Shown: piece after piece, positions 35,273 to 43,910 of the stretch
How the letters are laid out: every line of letters starts with the position of its first letter
Position numbering within the stretch: position 1 is the stretch's first letter
Assembly: GCA_029260345.1 (NCBI GenBank)
Contig: JAJDDK010000003.1
Coordinates: 1-64,000, forward strand
DNA from: Phycisphaerales bacterium
Lineage (GTDB): Bacteria > Planctomycetota > Phycisphaerae > Phycisphaerales > UBA1924
Length of the DNA: 64,000 bases
Direction of reading: 5' to 3'
The notes under the pieces: generated by a model
The model's input: only the letters and a program-made list of their open reading frames with translations
The model's database searches: none
Told to the model about the DNA's origin: nothing
Made by a program: the position numbers and the translations under genes

Positions 35273-36199
35273 TCAGACCGCTTGCTTCATGGGAGCTGGC
35301 GCCGGCGCGGCGTTCGTTGCGTCAGGCGCTTCATCGAGATATCCGAAAGCTTCAAGCAAATGACCGACGCGTTCGAGGCACAATGCCTGCTCGTCCTCAC
35401 TGAGATCACGCTTCCAGCGCGCCACGGCCGACCCGTACAGCGGCTGACGCACTTCGGGATTGACGATCTCCATGTCCTTGCGCTGTTGCTGGCGCGACTC
35501 GCGATCAAGAATCTCAGGCGACCAGTCAACACGGCAGTGCGCGCAGATGCGTTTGGTCGTCGATTCATAGTCTGCGATCAGGTCTTCATAGCGCACTTCC
35601 ATGTAGCGCTCATCGCCGCGGTGCGCGATGCCTGCTTCGACGTAGCGCTTCCATTGATTGATGCACTGGCTGATCGGGCGGTTGATGTTGGTGGGCACAT
35701 ACTCATCGCCGACGCGCTTGCGTTTGGGATGGTGGCGCAGCGAGCAGGCGACATCGCGGCCGTCGCGCACAATGTGAATCACTCTGGCTTTCGGGAAGCG
35801 CTGCCAGATCCAGTCCAGGCGCAGGATGTTCCGCGGGCTTTTTTCGCACCAGATCGGGCGATTCTCTCGAATCCGGTAGGCGTCCATGAATCGATCGATA
35901 AATTGTGCGAGTGACTTTGAGTCACGCATCAAGTCGCGGACGAACGATGGCTCAAAGCCGTATTCCTCGGCGAGCCAGTCCGGCTTGACTTTATAGACAA
36001 AGACCCACGATTCAGGGCCCGCGGCGATCTCCGGGTGGCTGTCGAGTGTGGCGCGCAGCAGCGTGGTGCCGCTTCGATCGCATCCGCCGACGATGATGGG
36101 TGATTCGTCGGAGGTGTACGGCGCGCGCACCCAGGGCGTGGCGTAGTAGAGCCGCAATCCCGGCTCGAAGCGCTTACGAAATCGCTTGAGCGGATTCAT
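35273..36199 (-). CDS. Sulfotransferase family protein
   Basis: The PAPS loop reads [20 protein letters not shown], then [15 protein letters not shown]; the 3'-phosphate helix is [40 protein letters not shown] is a hallmark of this bacterial sulfotransferase group. The 308-residue reading starts at [14 protein letters not shown] (36199), which has AAAGGA five bases upstream; it overlaps the acyltransferase gene by 26 bases. Longer versions from 36223 or 36304 lack similarity. It is a tandem neighbour of the 34311 sulfotransferase but belongs to a different subgroup, suggesting a distinct acceptor position. Confidence 0.9.
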   Translation of the reverse strand: MNPLKRFRKRFEPGLRLYYATPWVRAPYTSDESPIIVGGCDRSGTTLLRATLDSHPEIAAGPESWVFVYKVKPDWLAEEYGFEPSFVRDLMRDSKSLAQFIDRFMDAYRIRENRPIWCEKSPRNILRLDWIWQRFPKARVIHIVRDGRDVACSLRHHPKRKRVGDEYVPTNINRPISQCINQWKRYVEAGIAHRGDERYMEVRYEDLIADYESTTKRICAHCRVDWSPEILDRESRQQQRKDMEIVNPEVRQPLYGSAVARWKRDLSEDEQALCLERVGHLLEAFGYLDEAPDATNAAPAPAPMKQAV

Positions 36200-36989
36200 C
36201 AGTGTCCTTTGCGGATTCGACATTGGAATGATCGGAACACGTGGAGTCTGCCGGCATCGTGCACGCCTCGCGAAGCAGCGGATGCCAGCTTGGTGAATCG
36301 TCAATCTCGCGCATCATCTCTGGGAGACATTCAATTACCTCGGGAAGCGAACGCTCCCACCATCGCGATTTCTTAATGATCTCGATGGCGCTTTCCGGAT
36401 ATCGCGAGCGAATGACCCGAGCCGGATTGCCGCCAACGATGGCGAAATCAGGAACATCCTTGGTCACCACAGCGCCCGCGCCAATCACGGCGCCATCACC
36501 GATGTAACGGCAGCGCGGCAGGATCATCGCGTGGTCGCCGATGTACACATCACTGCCAATCCGCAGTCCGTCCTTTGGCTCTGCGAGCCGCGCATCGCGG
36601 CCGACCGGACCGACGCGAGGGTTGTAAAAGAACGGATGCTGCGAGAGCCATCCAAACGGGTGATTCTCGCTGTAGAAGTGGCTGTAAAGCGAGATTGTTG
36701 TGTATCGACCGACCGTTGTGCCTCTCGGCAAGACGCCCGGCCGCAGGCAACCGGCGTAGCTGTACTCGCCGACGGTGACGCCGTGAAACTTTCGCTGGAT
36801 CTCGCGGCGGGTGTGTGAAAAATACTCACCGCCCTCAAGTCGGCGGGCCCACTTTCGAATCAGGCGCCGAAGCGGGTGAATCTTGTACAGCTTCAAAAGC
36901 GCGGGCGACAGCGCACTGCGCGAGCTCGCCACTTTCTGTCGGGCCCACTCCACGTGCTTTGCTCTTGATTGGTCGCTGGAATCCTGCAC
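36174..36989 (-). CDS. Hexapeptide-repeat (LbH) O/N-acyltransferase
   Basis: The 271-residue product is a CatB/NodL-like trimeric acyltransferase. A helical N-terminus ([20 protein letters not shown]) precedes left-handed beta-helix turns ([59 protein letters not shown] and [11 protein letters not shown]). NHPF provides the usual active-site His. It would transfer acetyl from acetyl-CoA to a sugar. It is clearly paralogous to 38133-38825, with a longer C-terminal tail ending in AQAIS. It starts at GTG (36989), three bases after the previous stop, with GGAG upstream. Confidence 0.88.
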   Translation of the reverse strand: MQDSSDQSRAKHVEWARQKVASSRSALSPALLKLYKIHPLRRLIRKWARRLEGGEYFSHTRREIQRKFHGVTVGEYSYAGCLRPGVLPRGTTVGRYTTISLYSHFYSENHPFGWLSQHPFFYNPRVGPVGRDARLAEPKDGLRIGSDVYIGDHAMILPRCRYIGDGAVIGAGAVVTKDVPDFAIVGGNPARVIRSRYPESAIEIIKKSRWWERSLPEVIECLPEMMREIDDSPSWHPLLREACTMPADSTCSDHSNVESAKDTDESAQAIS

Positions 36990-36992
36990 GAT

Positions 36993-38108
36993 TCAATTGA
37001 CTCCTGCGGTGGCTCGCTCCGGTTCAGCGGGCGCTGCTGACTCGGCGCTGTATGTCCATTGCATCGGCATCGACGCTGCCGGCGATTCAAATCGGCGCGT
37101 GCGCTTCAGAATTCGCTTCGCCGTGCGGCGAGCCCACTGCCTGAGCGATCCCCCAACGGCGGACAAGGACGCGATCTGCACCGCGGTGCGGCGCCACAGA
37201 CCCGGCGATGGATCTTCAAGCGCGTAATCAAATCGACGCATCAGGGTCTTCGTGCGCTGCTCGACCAGCGCAATCGTGGTGCGGCTGAGCCCCGTCTTGT
37301 ATTTGGCCGTGTTGTCCGACTGCACGGGCTTGGCGAGATTGCCCCAGTACGACGGGTGCCGATCCGCAGCGTCTTTCGCAGCCTTCTGTTCATTAAACGC
37401 CAGCATTGCCCCGTCGAAATCCACACCGAGAAATCCGCACAGGCTCGTCAGCACTCGTTCAGTGGATGTCACCAGATCCTCGTAGCGCTGGAGATGAACC
37501 CGTTCAGGGCCGAGCGCCGAGGCAAGATTCAGCGCGCCATGCTGATCATCCGTCCAGACATCGAGCGCGGCCGGCACGCTTCCGTAATGAGTGAAATAAC
37601 GCCCCGCCTTGATGCAGGAAAGCGCGTAATCGCGCGGATCGCGCACCTGAACGACAAAGCGAGCGTTCGGATAGCAGGCCAGGTAGAAACCGAGATCCTT
37701 GTGCAGATGCGTTTCCTTCAGCGCCAACACTGGCTTGCTGCACTGCTGAAGCGATCGGTCGTACACATAGCGATACAGCGCCTCAAACGTTCGTTCGCGA
37801 GGCCCTTCGCGCAACTCTTCTTCAGTGAACAGAACGTCGAGCGCGCCTTTGGTGCTCTCCATCTGCTTGATCGCATCACCCACGAGCGCGGCCCATGCTT
37901 CATCCCGCTGCAAGTCGCCATAGCGGTGCAAGCGCTTCGCAAGCGTTCCGCCGAGATGAACCGGCATTGGCGCATGAATCTGCGGGTGCGCGTCGAGCAT
38001 GGCGCGCAAGAGATTCGAGCCGGATCGCTCTGAGCACACAAGAAAGACAACTTCAGTGCCGGATTGCCGCTCGCCTTGGTGCATCGCTGATTTGGGGGAA
38101 ACCATCAT
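36993..38108 (-). CDS. Sulfotransferase family protein
   Basis: The PAPS loop is VVFLVCSERSGSNLLRAMLD, followed by AHPQIHAPMPVHLG; ARFVVQVRDPRDYALSCIKA is the 3'-phosphate-binding segment. LKETHLHKDLGFYLACYP and the C-terminal KPVQSDNTAKYKTGLS are typical of bacterial Sulfotransfer_3-like proteins. The protein has 371 residues and no export signal. Translation may start at 38108 or the adjacent ATG at 38105. It is the most 5' sulfotransferase of the operon and lies between two paralogous hexapeptide acyltransferases. Acceptor unknown. Confidence 0.88.
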   Translation of the reverse strand: MMVSPKSAMHQGERQSGTEVVFLVCSERSGSNLLRAMLDAHPQIHAPMPVHLGGTLAKRLHRYGDLQRDEAWAALVGDAIKQMESTKGALDVLFTEEELREGPRERTFEALYRYVYDRSLQQCSKPVLALKETHLHKDLGFYLACYPNARFVVQVRDPRDYALSCIKAGRYFTHYGSVPAALDVWTDDQHGALNLASALGPERVHLQRYEDLVTSTERVLTSLCGFLGVDFDGAMLAFNEQKAAKDAADRHPSYWGNLAKPVQSDNTAKYKTGLSRTTIALVEQRTKTLMRRFDYALEDPSPGLWRRTAVQIASLSAVGGSLRQWARRTAKRILKRTRRFESPAASMPMQWTYSAESAAPAEPERATAGVN

Positions 38109-38132
38109 CGAGTCAGTGATTGAATAGGGCCG

Positions 38133-38825
38133 TTATGCCGCACATCGCTGGATTGACTGAAGAGGAAGGCGCGTGAGCGGCTGTTCGATGACATCGCCAT
38201 ACTGGCGAAGCTCTTCCATGGAGAGCTCCCACCATTTTGATTGGAGCACGGCATGCTGAATGTCCGGATGAAATCGGAAGCGAATGAACTTGGCCGGGGC
38301 GCCGGCGACAATCGCGAAGTCCGGCACATCTTTGGTCACCACTGATCCTGCCCCGACCACAGCCCCGATGCCGATGCGGTGGCAGCCGGCGGTGATGATC
38401 ACGTTCTCTCCAACCCACGCGTCGTGCTCAATGCGCAATGTTGATTCCTCAACCTTGTCGCTTTGCACGACGCCTAGATTTCGATTGAAGAAAAACGGAT
38501 GCGTGGAGAGATGATCGAGCGGGTGGTCGCGCAGGAAGACGCGGACGCCTTGCGCGATTGAGACGTAACGACCAATGGACACGCCGCGCGGCATCGCGCC
38601 GGGACGCATGCACCGACCGCCGTAGCTGTACGCCCCCACTTCCACACCGTGGTAGTGATTGAGAATTCGGCGCACGGTCTTGGAATGAAATCGATTGCCT
38701 TCCGTTCGCAGTGCCCAGCGCAGTGCAAAATTGCGCAGCGCGTGAATGCGATACAGGCGAAACATGAGTCGGCCCATGGTCGATTCACGCGCCCCGTGCA
38801 GTGCTTTTTCATCAAACGTATTCAT
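38133..38825 (-). CDS. Hexapeptide-repeat (LbH) O/N-acyltransferase
   Basis: A 230-residue CatB/serine-acetyltransferase-like protein. The helical lead RLYRIHALRNFALRWALRTE and the beta-helix blocks GVEVGAYSYGGRC, RGVSIGRYVSIAQG, HDAWVGENVIITAGCHRI and [20 protein letters not shown] are shared with the 36174-36989 product, so these are paralogues separated by one sulfotransferase gene. DHPLDHLSTHPFFF carries the probable catalytic His. It should acetylate a hydroxyl or amine of the repeat unit. ATG at 38825 overlaps the flippase stop as ATGA. Confidence 0.88.
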   Translation of the reverse strand: MNTFDEKALHGARESTMGRLMFRLYRIHALRNFALRWALRTEGNRFHSKTVRRILNHYHGVEVGAYSYGGRCMRPGAMPRGVSIGRYVSIAQGVRVFLRDHPLDHLSTHPFFFNRNLGVVQSDKVEESTLRIEHDAWVGENVIITAGCHRIGIGAVVGAGSVVTKDVPDFAIVAGAPAKFIRFRFHPDIQHAVLQSKWWELSMEELRQYGDVIEQPLTRLPLQSIQRCAA

Positions 38826-40318
38826 AGCGATGGCGCCGCCGGCATGTTGCGTTTGGCGCCGCGCATGGAGCGGAGCCGCTCCATGACATGGCCGCCGTCG
38901 TTGATGAGCAGTTCGCGAAGTTCACGGAAGGGAAGAATCGAAATCGCTGCAGCGATCACCGACGCCAGCAGCGTGGCGCCGATAATGAGCAGGACGCCAT
39001 GGTCGGCGGATCCGAAGTAGAAGAAGGCGCCGGCAATGGCGAGCGCCGCGCACGCCGCGAGCGTCGGCCCGGCGGTCCCCCACCAATTGAGTTTGTGCTT
39101 GAAGTGCATGATCGCTGTGGCCACGCTCAGCGCGATCAGTTCGCCCACGAAGCCAGCCGAAGCGATCCAAGCAAGCGACATACCCTGCCACGCCACCACC
39201 ACCAGAATGAGGAGCGACACGGTGCGCGCCAGATTGGTGTACATGAGCTGGCGGCTGTCCGCCCATGCAAAGCCGGCGATCGCAGGCATCGTTCGGATGA
39301 TGCGGAGCGTCTGCATCGCGCTGAGCCATCCGATGAAGAGTGCGACGCCGGCGTACTTTTCACCGTAGAGCGTCGTCACGATAAGCGTTCCCGCCGTGAT
39401 GAAGATGACGCCAATCACCGCGGCAATGGCGCCGGAGATCTGGGCGCATAACCGATAGCGCGAGTTGAACAGCGCCTTGTCATCCTGCGCCGCGGAAAGG
39501 ATCGGCAGCAGCAGAGATGAACTGACGCGCGTCAGCATCTGTCGCGGCGTCGTGATTAGCGTCAGCGCCACTGAATACACACCCAGATCCGCCAGTGTAT
39601 ACGGCGAAAACTTCGACCCGATCACCAACCGATCACCCTGCATGATGATGAACATGAGGAATCCGTTGATCATCAGCGGCCAGCCAAAGCCGAGCAGTCG
39701 TCGCAAATACGACTGGTCGTACGCGATGCTCCAGCGCCGTTCCGCCAGCACATGCGTGAATGACGTATAGACGAACGTCTGAATGATCAGAATCCAAAGC
39801 GCAGCGCGGTAGTCACCGAGCCACAAACCGATCGGTACGGCAATCGCCACAGCGACCGCTTGTGAAACGAGGTCAACCACGACGAATGGCTTGAAGTTCA
39901 TGCGTCGCTGCACACGGCGCATGTCGAGGTGAGCGAGGCCGCGCAGGAGTGGAATGAGCGCCAGCCACTGGAAGGCCCAGGCTGCTTCCGGAGCGCCAAA
40001 CAGACCGGCGATCGGCTGCGCAAAGACGATCAGGATCACGGCGCCAAACACGCCTCGCATCAACTGGAACAGGTGCATGACCTGTTGCAGGCGTTCGTCG
40101 TCGCCGTCCTTGGCCTGCACTTGCAGCTTGTCGGCGGCGACTTCGCTGACGGACTGCAGCAGCGTCAGTGTGATGATGAACGTCGCCGCGACGCCGAAGT
40201 CTTCGGGCGAAAGGATGCGCGCAATGATGATGTTGCGGACCAGCGCCAGCACTTTGCCGACGGCCGACCCGGCGCTCAACAGCGCGCCGCCCTTCAAGAC
40301 TTTCTTCTTCAGTCCCAC
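38822..40318 (-). CDS. Wzx-like lipid-linked oligosaccharide flippase
   Basis: A 498-residue MOP-superfamily protein with about 12-14 membrane helices. The N-terminus MGLKKKVLKGGALLSAGSAV and LALVRNIIIARILSPEDFGV is characteristic of polysaccharide-synthase/flippase proteins (PF13440/PF01943), followed by DMRRVQRRMNFKPFVVVDLV and RLLGFGWPLMINGFLMFIIM. It would move the undecaprenyl-linked repeat unit across the cytoplasmic membrane for the Wzy polymerase. It is the first gene of the 29-gene train; 117 bases with a terminator separate it from the beta-helix gene upstream. Confidence 0.92.
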   Translation of the reverse strand: MGLKKKVLKGGALLSAGSAVGKVLALVRNIIIARILSPEDFGVAATFIITLTLLQSVSEVAADKLQVQAKDGDDERLQQVMHLFQLMRGVFGAVILIVFAQPIAGLFGAPEAAWAFQWLALIPLLRGLAHLDMRRVQRRMNFKPFVVVDLVSQAVAVAIAVPIGLWLGDYRAALWILIIQTFVYTSFTHVLAERRWSIAYDQSYLRRLLGFGWPLMINGFLMFIIMQGDRLVIGSKFSPYTLADLGVYSVALTLITTPRQMLTRVSSSLLLPILSAAQDDKALFNSRYRLCAQISGAIAAVIGVIFITAGTLIVTTLYGEKYAGVALFIGWLSAMQTLRIIRTMPAIAGFAWADSRQLMYTNLARTVSLLILVVVAWQGMSLAWIASAGFVGELIALSVATAIMHFKHKLNWWGTAGPTLAACAALAIAGAFFYFGSADHGVLLIIGATLLASVIAAAISILPFRELRELLINDGGHVMERLRSMRGAKRNMPAAPSL

Positions 40319-40342
40319 GATTTGAGATCGGTTGCCAATGCG

Positions 40343-40376
40343 AAAACGGATCCATCCCCGAACAGGGATGGATCCG
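40343..40376 (-). terminator. Intrinsic terminator between the beta-helix gene and the polysaccharide operon
   Basis: On the minus strand CGGATCCATCCC (40376-40365) pairs with its exact complement at 40358-40347 around a six-base loop, followed by TTTTC. The stem is 12 bp and perfect, but the T run is only four long. It lies 59 bases after the beta-helix stop and 25 before the flippase start. Unless a promoter is hidden in those bases, transcripts must read through it to reach the operon. Confidence 0.78.
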
Positions 40377-40435
40377 CGAGATCGTTCATCGTTTGGTGCG
40401 TTTCATGAGCGGAGCGATCGCTCTCTCGTTCCGAA

Positions 40436-43400
40436 TCAGTTCTCAGCCGAAGCGAGCGCGCCGATCGCGGCGGATTCGCCCACCGGCTGATTCTCGGCAT
40501 CCGCCGGCGCCAGCGGAGTCTGGACGCGATTCGTCAGGATGGAGCCCGGCTTGGGCTTGAAGTTGTGGCTCGCCGGATTCACGAAGAGCGTCTGATACGT
40601 GCCGCCGGTCGTGGCGCCTTGGCCAGCGGCCTGCGAACCGAATGAATCCATGTCGATGTAGTGGTTGTTCATCGCCCAGCTCTGGTCCGACATCGTCGGC
40701 GCCACACCGGAGTGATTGATCTTGAGCGAATTGACCACACTGTTGCGAAGGCTGAAGTTGGTGATCCACGTCGCTTCTTCCGCCTGGCCGCCGTCACGAA
40801 TGACGAACGACTGGTTGAGCACCGTGTAGTTCCAGAAGAGGACGTGGTCGGCCGGGTCGCCCCATTGTGCGCCGCCGCCGCCCGTCGAATTGCTGATGTA
40901 GTTCACGACGGCAAAGTCGCGATGCATCGGGGCGCCGGTCGCAATGAAGAAGCTCTGTCCGGCCACATTGTCCACTGCCTTCAGGCCATAGATGATGATG
41001 TTCTCAAACGGGTCACTGCCCTGCGGGCCGTAGAACTGCATGAGGTCATTGTGCGTGCCGTCAACATTGACGAGGTCGCGCACTTCGGTGTTGATGGCGA
41101 GGCCGCGCATTTCGCGGAACGCGTCGCCGCCGCAATTCGTAATCAGAGCGCCACGAGTGAATTCGCCCTCGCGGACGGCGCGGCGGAGATTGTCATAGTG
41201 AACGTCCGTCGAGAAGAGGCCACCCGTCCACTGCGAACCTCGGATCGAGGCGGATCCATCAGTCGGATCAGCTCCCTGAAGAACAATGTTGTCGATCCAC
41301 AGCCGGTTGTACTGACTGGACGTGCCGCCAGGAACCGTGGTGCTGTACACCGTGAGATTGCGCAGGTGCACAAGGCTCGCCCGGATGCCGCTGCCCGGCG
41401 AAGACGTGATGCGAGCCGCGGATTTCGGCTGGCCCGGGGCGCCCGCGATCGTGATCCAGCGATTCGTCGTCGTCACGCCGGAACCGAAGCTCGTTTGCTC
41501 GTACGCATAATCGCCGGGCTTCAGGTAAATCGTTGCGCCATCACACGCGCCTTCGCTGGCCTGCACCTGCTCAACGGCGTGCTTGATCGTCTTGAACGGG
41601 TTGCCTTGCGTTCCCGTGCCCGATTCATCGTTGCCATTTGCGGCCACCCAGCGAATCGGTTCATTGAGCGTCCCGCCTGCGTTTGCATTCAGGAACATTG
41701 AGAACTGGCCGCGGATGCGCGCATCGTTCAGGCCCATGTTGATCGGACCCGCAAGCACGCGCGGCAGGCCGGTGTTCGGATACGCGATCGCGCGCACTTC
41801 GACCAAGCCGTCATCGTCGAATTCATCGGCGTCGAGCTTGACGACGTATTCCCACACACCAGTGCGCTCGTTCAATGTCATTTCATAGACGGACGCCCAC
41901 GGTCCGCCGTCCACACTGAATTCAACGCGGTCAATGCCGTTGATATGGAAGGCGACTACACCGATCGGGAACTCGTCGTCGAACGTCTGGAATGGAACGA
42001 CGTCCCAGCGCGCAATTGCTTTCGCGTCGGCGCCCGGTCCCGAACCGATCGGCGCCGGTTGCGGCGTCGCTGTTGCAAAGCCAGCGCCAGGAATCAGCAA
42101 TGGCGCCGGGCCATTGATGTTCGGCTGGTTGTTGCCGGAGCCTTCATCAGGCTGGTCATCCACCGGCGGATCAGGTTGTTCGTCATCGCCGCCGCCGTCG
42201 TCGGAACCTCCGGGCGGCGGGTTTTGACCGCCACCGGGATTCGTCACGGGGTCATCGTCGTCGTCATCCTCCGGCGGGGGCGGCGGCGTGTTGTCGTCAT
42301 CGTCGTCGTCGGACGCCGGTGGATCAGGCAGATCATCGTCCGGCGCATCAATCGGCGGATCGGGCTCGAGGTCCGGCTCGCCATTGTTGTCCGAACCGAA
42401 GTTCTGATCGATCGGATCGTCCGGCGTGTCGTCGACCGGCGGATTCGCAGGCGGCGTCTCCGGTTCGATCACCACTGGGGGCGGCGTTGGCGCCGGATTA
42501 TTGTTTTGATCGTTTCCAGACGGACCCGAATTATCGCTCGGCGTCGAAGGCGTTGAGGGAGCGGGTTCGCTCGACCAATCAGTGTCGCCGGATTCCGCGC
42601 CTTCCGAAATCATTTCAGGCAGCGGCTCGTCATCAATGGCGGTCCAGGCGCCGTTCTGCTCGACCAACACCCACATGTTGTCGGGAGCGCCGGCGATCTT
42701 GAAGACCCGATCCACATCCATGGTCGGAGATTGATTCGTGTTCGCTCGCGAGCGGCGGCTCAAGCCAGTCGCGCTGGCCGTCGACTGACCGATCACGCTT
42801 GGCATCTGCATCACGACAAAATCAAGCTCTGCCATCAGGTCGCGATAGGACCCTGCTCGCGCGCCAAAAGACTCCGGCGGCACAAAGTTTTCAATCGTCA
42901 ACATGGCGCCGGGGCGTTCGGCGCGAATGCGATCCAAGATATCCACGAGCGCATCTTCAATATCACGCTCGTAATTAAGACGACCGAGGCGCGCCTTGTT
43001 TCGATCAATCGCGGCGCCATTCATATCAAGCAGCGCGCCGGTGGTGTTGGGCGACGTGGTTGAACGTCGTCGCGCGCTGTTGGAGGAATCGGACTGCACG
43101 GTGACGGACGCAAAGTCCGCCGCGAGCGGTCGCCATGCGGCGGGAAGCTGGCGCAACTGAATGATGTAAGGCGTCGTCGGATCGTCCATTTCCGCGATGA
43201 CCTGATTTGCAATGGCTTGCCGCGCCGCACTGGTGTGATTGGACCAGGCGAGGTCGTATGCAAGGAGGTCTGTGGAGAGCTGGACCTTCACGGTGACCGG
43301 GGACTTGACCTGTGCGGTCTCCATACCGGACGCCGCATGCGCGGAAGCGGCAAGGCCTGCGGCGCCGGCGATGGCTAGAGCCGCACTAAGAGCGCCTGCT

Positions 43401-43462
43401 TGAAGTCCGAGTCGAAGTCGTGGTGTTGAGTTCATTGTGGGGCGGGCGTTGCGATTGAGCAT
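40436..43462 (-). CDS. Large secreted right-handed beta-helix protein with an acidic Asp/Pro linker
   Basis: The start MLNRNARPTMNSTPRLRLGL has a GAGGTG ribosome-binding site six bases upstream and leads into a signal peptide (cleavage near SAHAAS). The product has 1008 residues. Residues about 300-450 are a Pro/Asp/Gly-rich linker with runs of four to six aspartates. About 470-590 looks Ig-like (GIDRVEFSVDGGPWASVYEM). From about 605 on, RWVAANGNDESGTGTQGNPF, KTIKHAVEQV and ATIYLKPGDY open a parallel beta-helix of the pectate-lyase/DUF1565 type. No VPxP tail is present. Acting on the matrix polymer as a lyase, epimerase or binding protein is plausible but unproven. It lies between the NusG-like gene and the operon. 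Confidence 0.82.
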   Translation of the reverse strand: MLNRNARPTMNSTPRLRLGLQAGALSAALAIAGAAGLAASAHAASGMETAQVKSPVTVKVQLSTDLLAYDLAWSNHTSAARQAIANQVIAEMDDPTTPYIIQLRQLPAAWRPLAADFASVTVQSDSSNSARRRSTTSPNTTGALLDMNGAAIDRNKARLGRLNYERDIEDALVDILDRIRAERPGAMLTIENFVPPESFGARAGSYRDLMAELDFVVMQMPSVIGQSTASATGLSRRSRANTNQSPTMDVDRVFKIAGAPDNMWVLVEQNGAWTAIDDEPLPEMISEGAESGDTDWSSEPAPSTPSTPSDNSGPSGNDQNNNPAPTPPPVVIEPETPPANPPVDDTPDDPIDQNFGSDNNGEPDLEPDPPIDAPDDDLPDPPASDDDDDDNTPPPPPEDDDDDDPVTNPGGGQNPPPGGSDDGGGDDEQPDPPVDDQPDEGSGNNQPNINGPAPLLIPGAGFATATPQPAPIGSGPGADAKAIARWDVVPFQTFDDEFPIGVVAFHINGIDRVEFSVDGGPWASVYEMTLNERTGVWEYVVKLDADEFDDDGLVEVRAIAYPNTGLPRVLAGPINMGLNDARIRGQFSMFLNANAGGTLNEPIRWVAANGNDESGTGTQGNPFKTIKHAVEQVQASEGACDGATIYLKPGDYAYEQTSFGSGVTTTNRWITIAGAPGQPKSAARITSSPGSGIRASLVHLRNLTVYSTTVPGGTSSQYNRLWIDNIVLQGADPTDGSASIRGSQWTGGLFSTDVHYDNLRRAVREGEFTRGALITNCGGDAFREMRGLAINTEVRDLVNVDGTHNDLMQFYGPQGSDPFENIIIYGLKAVDNVAGQSFFIATGAPMHRDFAVVNYISNSTGGGGAQWGDPADHVLFWNYTVLNQSFVIRDGGQAEEATWITNFSLRNSVVNSLKINHSGVAPTMSDQSWAMNNHYIDMDSFGSQAAGQGATTGGTYQTLFVNPASHNFKPKPGSILTNRVQTPLAPADAENQPVGESAAIGALASAEN
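42115..42570 (-). repeat. Low-complexity acidic coding segment (Asp/Pro/Gly/Asn-rich linker)
   Basis: Inside the beta-helix gene, about 150 codons encode mostly D, P, G, N, E and S, with runs such as ASDDDDDDNTPPPPPEDDDD. At DNA level it is a degenerate GAC/GAT/CCG triplet repeat. Acidic linkers of this type bind calcium in some secreted proteins; here that is only a guess. Length variation between strains would be expected. Confidence 0.8.
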
Positions 43463-43784
43463 GGGAAGCACCTCGCGAGCGTTCGATCGAGCATGCGACA
43501 CGGACCGGAGGACGTTCCGGTAGCGGCGCACACAAGCTGCGATCGACCATTGGGAGGCCCCCTTGAATCGCGACGTCTGAATGTCGTTAACTCCTTTACC
43601 AACCATCTCTTCTATCCGTTCTTGTTTCTCTGATCGCTGATCCAGGCACAGTCGTTGAGGCTGCACCAGGCAGTGATGAATCCACCGATCTCAAGTTGCA
43701 AAGAGGACAAAACGCCACAACGCATCAGGGTCGCCGTTTGACTGAGTTCGTATGGTAGAGAAAGCGGTTCGCTCGTTCCGATAA

Positions 43785-43801
43785 CCTGATTTCAAATCAG
43801 G
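43785..43801. promoter_or_regulatory. Perfect inverted repeat upstream of the beta-helix gene
   Basis: CCTGATTT and AAATCAGG form 8-bp arms around a single central base. The short centre disfavours a hairpin and favours a dimeric protein-binding site. It lies 110 bases downstream of the NusG-like gene stop and about 320 bases before the beta-helix start. The surrounding 43463-43910 stretch (448 bases) holds no convincing gene; a small GGGGC/GCCCC stem at 43893-43909 has no T run. No ops or JUMPstart match is visible by eye. Confidence 0.4.
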
Positions 43802-43910
43802 GGAAACCATCCGCGACAGGCAGACTTCGTCCCCGTCGCGCGCACGCCGAGAATCGGCGGCCGGCTCAGAAACAACTCATACGGCTGGGTCAGGGGCCGG
43901 AAACGCCCCG

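Noticed and set aside
40700-43300. Possible CRISPR or tandem-repeat array in the repetitive triplet region
   Set aside because: The repetition encodes an in-frame Asp/Pro linker without constant repeat length or spacers.
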